This document shows, piece after piece, positions 1 through 4,580 of a stretch of DNA of 7,700 nucleotides. A program made the position numbers and the translations under genes. The DNA is from an uncultured Rhodospirillaceae bacterium (lineage in GTDB: Bacteria; Pseudomonadota; Alphaproteobacteria; CAAGCB01; CAG-977), in contig USCC01000097.1 in assembly GCA_900553035.1 (NCBI GenBank), forward strand, positions 1 to 7,700. Direction: 5' to 3'. Numbering within the stretch: the first letter of the stretch is position 1; each line of letters begins with the position of its first letter. The notes below the pieces were generated by a model. That model was not told the DNA's origin, ran no database searches, and saw only the letters and a list, made by a program, of their open reading frames with translations.

Positions 1-5
1 GGCTT

Positions 6-173
6 ATGTCGAAGGAAACAGAAGGCCTGTGCGACGCGGAACGCCAGCCGTGTGAAATCTGGACGCGCGTGATGGGGTATTTCCGTCCGGTTGAAGCGTT
101 CAACATCGGGAAGAAGCAGGAGTATGCCGAACGGGTGTGTTTTTCGGAAGGGAAGGCTCTTGGTCATGAATAG
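6..173 (+). CDS. Small NrdD-like glycyl-radical protein, or C-terminal end of a longer class III ribonucleotide reductase
   Basis: Read from ATG at 6 this gives 55 residues ending at TAG 171-173. The central part, CEIWTRVMGYFRPVEAFNIG followed by KKQEYAERV, resembles the C-terminal glycyl-radical loop of anaerobic (class III) ribonucleoside-triphosphate reductases. In that family an R-x-x-G-Y motif carries the radical glycine, here Gly24 in R21-V-M-G-Y25, and a conserved N-x-GK-x-E...R stretch follows. Class III enzymes reduce ribonucleotides to deoxyribonucleotides without oxygen. The frame is open to the window edge, so it may be the end of a full NrdD. However, the paired CxxC zinc motifs usually found before the loop are not seen in the visible residues; only Cys9 and Cys16 are present. 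Short stand-alone NrdD-like ORFs of this kind are, to my recollection, annotated in other genomes. Its stop overlaps the next gene's start (ATGAATAG, 166-173), which suggests translational coupling to a phage-like module. Family call fairly sure; start and completeness unsure. Confidence 0.7.
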   Translation: MSKETEGLCDAERQPCEIWTRVMGYFRPVEAFNIGKKQEYAERVCFSEGKALGHE

Positions 174-366
174 CCTTTACGTTTTGGTTGGCCAGGGGCT
201 TTTGACGCTCCTGTCCTGCCTGTGCTGTTATTTTCTGGGAAAAAGGACGGTTCAAAATGAACGGGAAAAAGAACGGGCCGACAGTCTTTCAGCGGCTCAC
301 AAAGCACGGGAGAGTTTACGCGATCCTTCTGTTGTTGAGCGGTTGCACGCCAAGTATAAGCGGTAG
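166..366 (+). CDS. Small membrane-anchored protein with charged helix, candidate phage i-spanin (Rz-like)
   Basis: This is a 66-residue protein. I chose ATG 166 over the in-frame ATG at 91 because a purine-rich AAGGGAAGG (148-156) lies about 9 bases upstream, the start overlaps the stop of the previous gene, and the protein then begins directly with a membrane segment. Residues about 4-24 (LYVLVGQGLLTLLSCLCCYF) are hydrophobic. The remainder, from GKRTVQNEREKERADSL to the C-terminal HAKYKR, is strongly charged and helix-prone. This is an N-in, C-out anchor plus helical stalk, as in inner-membrane spanin subunits that help phages disrupt the outer membrane at lysis. A lipoprotein gene starts inside it in another frame, which is the classic Rz/Rz1 arrangement. 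At 66 residues it is much shorter than lambda Rz (153). The function is inferred from architecture and gene arrangement, not from a recognised family signature. It could instead be an unrelated small phage membrane protein. Confidence 0.55.
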   Translation: MNSLYVLVGQGLLTLLSCLCCYFLGKRTVQNEREKERADSLSAAHKARESLRDPSVVERLHAKYKR

Positions 367-475
367 TTTCTGTGATATTTACGAACCGGTGTATCCTGAT
401 TATGAAAGGGATACGCCGGAAACCATCCGGCAGATTGACCGCAATAATGTTGTGTATGAACGTTGCCCGTCATGA
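257..475 (+). CDS. Small lipoprotein nested in the preceding gene, candidate phage o-spanin (Rz1-like)
   Basis: This is a 72-residue protein read in the frame one base forward of the preceding gene. Its first 110 bases overlap that gene's end. AAAAGGA (241-247) lies 9 bases before the ATG. The N-terminus has basic residues (K4, K5, R13, K16, R19), then a hydrophobic core YAILLLLSGC with the lipobox LLSGC at 26-30. Signal peptidase II would therefore leave a mature lipoprotein of about 43 residues starting at Cys30. The mature part holds SFCDIYEPVY, then RDTPETIRQIDRNNVVYERC, with two further cysteines (39 and 70) that could form disulfides. This matches my recollection of small phage lipoproteins with a D-x-P-E-T...Q-I...N-x-x-Y...C ending found near lysis genes in alphaproteobacterial prophages. 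Together with the membrane-anchored partner it would bridge inner and outer membranes at host lysis. The lipoprotein call is strong; the spanin role is inferred. Confidence 0.65.
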   Translation: MNGKKNGPTVFQRLTKHGRVYAILLLLSGCTPSISGSFCDIYEPVYPDYERDTPETIRQIDRNNVVYERCPS

Positions 476-512
476 AAAAAACCTTGAACATCTGCATGTT
501 CAAGGTTTTTTT
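475..512. terminator. Bidirectional rho-independent terminator between the phage-like genes and tRNA-Thr
   Basis: The arms AAAAAACCTTGAACA and TGTTCAAGGTTTTTT pair perfectly around the six-base loop TCTGCA (491-496). A run of seven A on the left and seven T on the right provides the U-tract in both directions. It begins inside the stop codon of the small lipoprotein gene on the + strand. On the minus strand it follows directly after the CCA end of tRNA-Thr. Confidence 0.9.
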
Positions 513-513
513 A

Positions 514-589
514 TGGTGCCGGCTGAGGGATTCGAACCCCCGACCTGATGATTACAAATCAACTGCGCTACCAACTGTGCCAAGCCGGC
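514..589 (-). tRNA. tRNA-Thr, anticodon TGT (UGU)
   Basis: On the minus strand the 76 bases fold as a tRNA. The acceptor GCCGGCT pairs with AGCCGGC and is followed by discriminator A and an encoded CCA. The T arm is GGGGG-TTCGAAT-CCCTC. The anticodon loop TTTGTAA gives anticodon TGT, reading ACA (threonine). Two stems are imperfect: the D stem GCAC/GCGC has an A12-C23 mismatch, and the anticodon stem GTTGA/TCATC has a U28-U42 mismatch. The remaining pairs and invariant bases (T8, GTTGG in the D loop, TTCGA) are normal, so it is probably functional. Its 3' end faces the phage-like genes, which is the usual orientation for tRNA-targeting integrases. Confidence 0.88.
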
Positions 590-600
590 CCCTTGCGGAA

Positions 601-629
601 AAGATATAAATTATCCTCCGGTTTTTCAA
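601..629 (-). promoter_or_regulatory. Candidate sigma-70 promoter for tRNA-Thr
   Basis: On the minus strand a TTGAAA -35 box (624-629) is separated by exactly 17 bases from a TATCTT -10 box (601-606). The predicted transcript start is near 594, five bases before the tRNA 5' end at 589. Box scores are moderate, but spacing and position are ideal. Confidence 0.5.
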
Positions 630-741
630 GAACTTTTTTATCGGAACTTCATTTCAGGTGAAGAGGCGCAATTTTCTAGACTTTTGGCGAGGTTCTCAAA
701 ACCGTCTCCGAAGAATATTGTTGAAAAATGTCTTTAAGTAT

Positions 742-769
742 TTGTTCTTCGCCGTAACTGTGCTATAGA
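742..769 (+). promoter_or_regulatory. Candidate promoter for tRNA-Leu and probably tig
   Basis: TTGTTC (742-747) and TATAGA (764-769) are 16 bases apart. The predicted start is about 15-20 bases before tRNA-Leu. I see no terminator between the tRNA and tig and no better promoter in the 56-base gap, so tig may be read from this promoter after tRNA processing. Confidence 0.45.
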
Positions 770-791
770 CATCATTCAACGCATTGAAAAT

Positions 792-875
792 GCGGGTGTG
801 GTGGAACTGGTAGACACGCCAGATTTAGGTTCTGGTGGCTTCGCCGTGGGGGTTCGAGTCCCTTCACCCGCACCA
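792..875 (+). tRNA. tRNA-Leu, anticodon TAG (UAG)
   Basis: This is an 84-base class II tRNA. The acceptor GCGGGTG pairs with CACCCGC and is followed by discriminator A and an encoded CCA. The anticodon stem is CCAGA/TCTGG with loop TTTAGGT, giving anticodon TAG (reads CUA, and other CUN codons by wobble). A long variable arm (TGGCTTCGCCG) and a TTCGAGT T loop are present. The T stem has two G-U pairs. A tRNA-Leu just upstream of tig is, to my knowledge, a recurrent arrangement in alphaproteobacteria. Confidence 0.95.
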
Positions 876-931
876 GGTTTTCATTTTTATGCGTGTGGTA
901 TTGTGTTTTTTGTATTTTTTAGGAAAAGCTC

Positions 932-2392
932 ATGCAGGTAACTGAAACCAAAGTCGACGGTTTGAAGCGCGGTTTTAAAGTCGTTGTTCCGGCTGAAACC
1001 ATTGCCTCTAAAGTAACGGATAAAATCAAAACAATCGGTGAGACGGCCTCCGTCCCCGGGTTCCGCAAAGGAAAGGTTCCTGAAAGTTTCTTGCGCCAGC
1101 GGTATGAAAAGGCCGTTATGGGCGAAGTCCTGGATGAACTGATCCAGGCCGAAGCGTCCAAAACGATGGCGGATCGTTCTCTGCGTCCGGCCATGCGCCC
1201 CAAAATCGAAATCGTGTCTTTTGACGAAGGCAAGGATCTGGAATTCACGCTGGATGTTGAAGTCGTTCCCGAAATCACACCGGTTGATTTTTCAACGATT
1301 TCTCTGGATAAAATGATCGCCGAAATTCCGGCGGAAGAAGTCGAAAAGGCGTTGGAACGTCTGGCTTCCGCCCGCAATGAAACCGAAAAGGTGGAAGAAG
1401 ACCGCGCCGCCGAAAACGGCGATATTGCCGTTATTGATTTTGTCGGCAGCATTGATGGCGTCGAATTCCCGGGCGGCAAGGGTGAAAATTATTCCCTGGA
1501 GCTGGGCTCGGCTTCTTTCATTCCCGGTTTTGAAGACCAGCTGGTCGGTAAAAAGGCCGGCGAAAAAGTCGATGTCAAGGTGCCGTTCCCGGCAGATTAT
1601 CATGCCAAGGATCTGGCCGGAAAAGATGCCGTGTTCGCCGTTGACGTCAAAGAGTTGCGCCGCAAGAAAGCCGCCGAACTGAACGACGAGTTCGCAAAGT
1701 TCTTCGGCAAGGAAACGCTGGACGAGTTGCGCGACATGATTCGGACGGAACTGTCTCGCGAATATGAAAGCGTTTCGATGAACAACCTGAAGCGCGTTCT
1801 TCTGGATGCTTTGGCAGATGCGCATGATTTCCCGGTTCCCGAAGGCATGCTGGACATGGAATTTGACGCGATCTGGAAGCAGGTCGAAAATGCTAAGAAT
1901 AAAGGGCAGCTTGATGAGGAAGACGCTGAAAAGTCGGAAGACGACCTGAAGGCGGAATACCGCGCGATTGCCGAACGCCGTGTGCGTCTGGGGCTGTTGC
2001 TGGCCGAAATCGGCATGAAGAACAAGATTACGGTGACCGACGCCGATCTGAACCGCGCCATCATGATGGAAGCGCGTCAGTTCCCCGGACAGGAAAAGGC
2101 CGTGTTCGAGTTCTACTCAAAGCATCCGGAAATGCTTGACCGTCTGCGGGCGCCGCTCTTTGAGGAAAAAGTCATCGACTTTATCCTGAAAGCAGTTCGG
2201 CTGAACGAAAAGAAAGTGTCTGTGGATGAGCTGTACAAGGCGGGGGCTGAAGAAAACAGGAAGCCGGCCGTGAAAAAAGCGCCGGCGAAAAAGGCCGCGG
2301 CAAAAACAGCGAAGACCGCAGAGGCCGCCGCTGAACCGAAGCCCGCGAAAAAGAAGGCTCCGGCAAAGGCCAAAAAGGCTGCCGAAGAATAA
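932..2392 (+). CDS. tig: Trigger factor, ribosome-associated chaperone and peptidyl-prolyl isomerase
   Basis: This 486-residue protein docks at the ribosomal exit tunnel and shields nascent chains. The N-terminal ribosome-binding domain (about 1-115) holds the GFRKGKVP signature at 43-50, which contacts ribosomal protein L23. A FKBP-type prolyl isomerase domain covers about 163-246 (from GDIAVIDFVG to VDVKELRRKK). The helical SurA-like C-terminal domain forming the chaperone arms runs from about 250 to 436. The start is supported by AGGA at 921-924, seven bases upstream. E. coli trigger factor has 432 residues. The extra length is mainly a 50-residue tail (437-486) of low complexity, rich in Lys, Ala and Pro (AVKKAPAKKAAAK, then KPAKKKAPAKAKKAAEE), resembling histone H1-like or nucleic-acid-binding tails. 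It precedes clpP, the common bacterial order, and has its own strong terminator. Confidence 0.98.
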   Translation: MQVTETKVDGLKRGFKVVVPAETIASKVTDKIKTIGETASVPGFRKGKVPESFLRQRYEKAVMGEVLDELIQAEASKTMADRSLRPAMRPKIEIVSFDEGKDLEFTLDVEVVPEITPVDFSTISLDKMIAEIPAEEVEKALERLASARNETEKVEEDRAAENGDIAVIDFVGSIDGVEFPGGKGENYSLELGSASFIPGFEDQLVGKKAGEKVDVKVPFPADYHAKDLAGKDAVFAVDVKELRRKKAAELNDEFAKFFGKETLDELRDMIRTELSREYESVSMNNLKRVLLDALADAHDFPVPEGMLDMEFDAIWKQVENAKNKGQLDEEDAEKSEDDLKAEYRAIAERRVRLGLLLAEIGMKNKITVTDADLNRAIMMEARQFPGQEKAVFEFYSKHPEMLDRLRAPLFEEKVIDFILKAVRLNEKKVSVDELYKAGAEENRKPAVKKAPAKKAAAKTAKTAEAAAEPKPAKKKAPAKAKKAAEE

Positions 2393-2417
2393 CGGCCGGC
2401 GGCCTGGTATCGGACAG

Positions 2418-2461
2418 AAAAAGGAACCGTCGGAAGCCTTAAGACTTCCCCGGTTCCTTTT
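2418..2461 (+). terminator. Rho-independent terminator after tig
   Basis: AAAAGGAACCG (2419-2429) pairs perfectly with CGGTTCCTTTT (2451-2461). Above it, after a small internal loop, GGAAG (2432-2436) pairs with CTTCC (2445-2449) around the loop CCTTAAGA. The U-tract is only four bases, so readthrough into clpP is possible. Confidence 0.75.
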
Positions 2462-2469
2462 GTCGGTAT

Positions 2470-2475
2470 GATAAT
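2470..2475 (+). promoter_or_regulatory. Weak candidate -10 element for clpP
   Basis: GATAAT (2470-2475), overlapping TATGAT (2467-2472), lies about 25 bases before the clpP start, just downstream of the tig terminator. No convincing -35 box is found 16-18 bases upstream (TTCCCC region). A promoter is expected here because of the terminator, but the sequence support is weak. Confidence 0.3.
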
Positions 2476-2487
2476 TTTGAACATTAT

Positions 2488-2492
2488 GAGGA
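2488..2492 (+). promoter_or_regulatory. Ribosome binding site deciding the clpP start
   Basis: GAGGA (2488-2492) directly abuts the upstream ATG at 2493, which leaves no spacer for that start. It lies six bases before the ATG at 2499, the normal distance. Confidence 0.7.
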
Positions 2493-2498
2493 ATGCAG

Positions 2499-3128
2499 AT
2501 GCGTGAACGTGACCCGATAGATGTGTATATGAATACTTTGGTGCCGATGGTTATTGAACAGACCAGCCGCGGTGAGCGTTCTTATGATATTTATTCCCGT
2601 TTGCTGAAAGAGCGGATCATTTTTCTGACAGGACAGGTGCATGATGAAGTCGCCAGCCTGATCTGTGCCCAGCTTCTGTTTCTGGAATCCGAAAATCCGG
2701 CCAAGGACATTGCTTTTTACATCAATTCCCCGGGCGGCGTCGTCACGTCCGGCATGGCGATTTTCGATACGATGAATTATATACGGTGTGATGTGTCGAC
2801 ACTCTGCATCGGACAGGCCGCTTCCATGGGATCGCTCCTGCTTTGCGCCGGACAGAAGGGCAAGCGTTTCGCCCTGCCCAACGCCCGGGTTATGATTCAC
2901 CAGCCTTCCGGCGGTTTCCAGGGACAGGCGGCGGATATCGAAATCCATGCCCGTGAAATCCTGAGCCTGCGGGCGCGTTTGAACAATATCTATGTGGAAA
3001 AGACCGGACAGAGTTTGGAAACCATTGAAAAAGCCATGGAACGCGATAATTTCATGAGCGCCGAGGAAGCGAAAAATTTCGGCCTGATTGACGAGGTGGT
3101 TTTTGCCCGTCCTAAAACAGAGGGATAG
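2499..3128 (+). CDS. clpP: ATP-dependent Clp protease proteolytic subunit ClpP
   Basis: A 209-residue serine peptidase that forms the double-heptamer chamber degrading substrates fed in by ClpX. The catalytic triad is complete: Ser109 in GQAASMGS, His134 in MIHQPSGG and Asp183 in ERDNFMS. The oxyanion-region INSPGG motif is at 75-80 and the substrate-facing QGQAADIEIHAREIL segment is intact. I start at the ATG at 2499 rather than 2493 because of the Shine-Dalgarno spacing. By comparison with E. coli ClpP, whose mature form begins ALVPMVIEQTSRGERS, the self-cleaved propeptide would be about 12 residues, leaving TLVPMVIEQTSRGERS. Length is typical of the family (E. coli 207). It sits between tig and clpX, its functional partner. 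Confidence 0.98.
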   Translation: MRERDPIDVYMNTLVPMVIEQTSRGERSYDIYSRLLKERIIFLTGQVHDEVASLICAQLLFLESENPAKDIAFYINSPGGVVTSGMAIFDTMNYIRCDVSTLCIGQAASMGSLLLCAGQKGKRFALPNARVMIHQPSGGFQGQAADIEIHAREILSLRARLNNIYVEKTGQSLETIEKAMERDNFMSAEEAKNFGLIDEVVFARPKTEG

Positions 3129-3163
3129 GCCTCTGACAATAGGTTGAAATAACTGAATATGTA

Positions 3164-3192
3164 TTGCCTTTGTTCCTGCCGGCGTGTAGCAT
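3164..3192 (+). promoter_or_regulatory. Candidate promoter for clpX
   Basis: TTGCCT (3164-3169) and TAGCAT (3187-3192) are separated by 17 bases. The predicted start is near 3199, about 20 bases before clpX. No terminator hairpin is seen after clpP, so clpX may also be transcribed by readthrough from clpP. Confidence 0.4.
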
Positions 3193-3219
3193 GACAAAGG
3201 GAAACAGGGGGATGAATCA

Positions 3220-4494
3220 ATGACGAAGACGCCGTCAAAAGAAGATAAAAAAGGAACTCTTTACTGTTCGTTCTGCGGAAAAAGCCAGCATGAAGTCAAA
3301 AAGCTGATTGCCGGCCCGAATGTGTTCATTTGTGATGAATGCATCGGCCTGTGCACCGATATCATCAACGAGGAGCACAAGGCAAAAGTCATCAACGAAG
3401 GCGACAAAATCCCGGCCCCCCGCAAAATCAAAAGCGTCCTGGATGATTACGTCATCGGACAGGAGCAGGCGAAAAAAGTTCTGTCCGTCAGTGTTTACAA
3501 TCATTATAAGCGTTTGATGTCTCTGGACGCGGGGGACAGTGACATTGAAATTTCAAAATCGAACATTCTTCTGATCGGGCCGACGGGGTCGGGAAAAACA
3601 CTTCTTGCGCGCACGCTTGCCCGTATTCTGGACGTTCCCTTCACAATGGCAGATGCGACGACGTTGACCGAAGCGGGATATGTCGGCGAAGATGTCGAAA
3701 ATATCATTCTGAAGTTGCTCCAGTCGGCCGATTATAATATTGAACGTGCCCAGAGGGGCATCATCTATATTGATGAAATCGATAAGATTTCGAGAAAATC
3801 AGACAATCCTTCGATTACCCGGGACGTTTCGGGCGAAGGGGTTCAGCAGGCTCTTCTGAAAATCATGGAAGGGACAATTGCCTCGGTTCCGCCGCAGGGC
3901 GGACGGAAGCATCCCCAGCAGGAATTCCTGCAGGTGGATACGACCAATATTCTTTTCATCTGCGGCGGCGCTTTCGCCGGGCTTGAGAAAATTATCGCCC
4001 AGCGTTCCCAGAAGTCATCGATCGGTTTCGGAGCGCACGTTTCCGGGCCTGATGAACGCCGAACCGGCGATATTCTGCGCCAGATTGAACCGGAAGACCT
4101 TTTGAAATTCGGACTGATTCCCGAATTCGTCGGCCGTGTTCCGGTGATCGCAACGCTGGACGATCTGGATGAGGATGCGCTGGTCGAAATTCTGACCCAG
4201 CCGAAAAACGCTCTGGTCAAACAGTATCAGTCACTGTTCCGCATGGAAAATGTCGAGCTGACCTTTACCGAGGCAGCTTTGAAGCAGATTGCGAAAAAAG
4301 CGGTGGATCGGAAGACCGGGGCTCGCGGTCTGCGCGCCATTATGGAAAGCCTGCTTCTGGAAACGATGTTTGATCTGCCGTCCTTGGAAAGCGTTCAAGA
4401 AATCGTCATTGATGAAAAGGTTGTCGCCGGTGAAACAAAGCCTTTGCTGATTTATGCCCGACCCGAAGAATCAAAAATGGAAACGAGCGCGTAG
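3220..4494 (+). CDS. clpX: ATP-dependent Clp protease ATP-binding subunit ClpX
   Basis: A 424-residue AAA+ unfoldase that recognises tagged or damaged proteins, unfolds them with ATP and threads them into ClpP. The N-terminal zinc-binding dimerisation domain has Cys16, Cys19, Cys38 and Cys41 in a CxxC...CxxC pattern. The AAA+ module shows Walker A GPTGSGKT (120-127), the pore-1 loop GYVG (153-156), Walker B IIYIDEID (181-188), the RKH pore loop (229-231), the IGF loop that docks on ClpP (268-270), IPEFVGR (300-306) and sensor 2 GARG (367-370). Length matches the family (E. coli 424). AGGGGG (3206-3211) is eight bases before ATG 3220. All motifs are intact, so this should be an active ClpP partner. 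It lies 91 bases after clpP and 86 bases before the chosen lon start. Confidence 0.99.
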   Translation: MTKTPSKEDKKGTLYCSFCGKSQHEVKKLIAGPNVFICDECIGLCTDIINEEHKAKVINEGDKIPAPRKIKSVLDDYVIGQEQAKKVLSVSVYNHYKRLMSLDAGDSDIEISKSNILLIGPTGSGKTLLARTLARILDVPFTMADATTLTEAGYVGEDVENIILKLLQSADYNIERAQRGIIYIDEIDKISRKSDNPSITRDVSGEGVQQALLKIMEGTIASVPPQGGRKHPQQEFLQVDTTNILFICGGAFAGLEKIIAQRSQKSSIGFGAHVSGPDERRTGDILRQIEPEDLLKFGLIPEFVGRVPVIATLDDLDEDALVEILTQPKNALVKQYQSLFRMENVELTFTEAALKQIAKKAVDRKTGARGLRAIMESLLLETMFDLPSLESVQEIVIDEKVVAGETKPLLIYARPEESKMETSA

Positions 4495-4510
4495 TTTTTT
4501 TGATTCCGGA

Positions 4511-4539
4511 CTTGTGGATCGTTCTTTTCGACCTTACTT
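4511..4539 (+). promoter_or_regulatory. Candidate heat-shock (sigma-32-like) promoter for lon
   Basis: CTTGTG (4511-4516), then 16 bases, then CTTACTT (4533-4539) resembles the alphaproteobacterial sigma-32 pattern of a CTTG -35 box and a CNTATNT-type -10 box, with one mismatch in the -10. lon is a heat-shock gene in many proteobacteria. No good sigma-70 -10 box is found in this 86-base gap. A seven-T run follows clpX (4496-4501 region) but has no clear hairpin. Confidence 0.35.
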
Positions 4540-4568
4540 ATGGGAAGACATAAACAACGATAATGAAT

Positions 4569-4578
4569 GGAGAAGAGG
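4569..4578 (+). promoter_or_regulatory. Ribosome binding site deciding the lon start
   Basis: GGAG (4569-4572), within GGAGAAGAGG, lies eight bases before the ATG at 4581. The earlier in-frame ATG at 4563 has only CAACGATA upstream and no Shine-Dalgarno-like sequence. Confidence 0.6.
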
Positions 4579-4580
4579 TC

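Noticed and set aside
91..165. Longer N-terminus for the candidate i-spanin from the ATG at 91
   Set aside because: It would lie almost entirely within the NrdD-like frame, and it places a basic, non-conserved stretch before the membrane segment. ATG 166 has a Shine-Dalgarno and overlaps the upstream stop.
297..503. Minus-strand open frame opposite the small phage-like genes
   Set aside because: It begins inside the terminator hairpin and runs antisense to two better supported genes. There is no Shine-Dalgarno and no motif.
647..663. Short inverted repeat CTTCA...TGAAG between the two tRNA genes
   Set aside because: Only five base pairs with a seven-base loop; not distinguishable from chance. 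No operator or terminator features are nearby.
919..2064. Several minus-strand open frames opposite tig
   Set aside because: Their translations are Ser/Arg-rich low-complexity shadows of the tig reading frame, without a Shine-Dalgarno or recognisable motif.
3212..3223. Tiny reading frame ATG AAT CAA TGA overlapping the clpX start
   Set aside because: Its start lies right on the edge of the AGGGGG site with no spacing, so ribosomes should choose ATG 3220. Three codons are too few to support a leader peptide.
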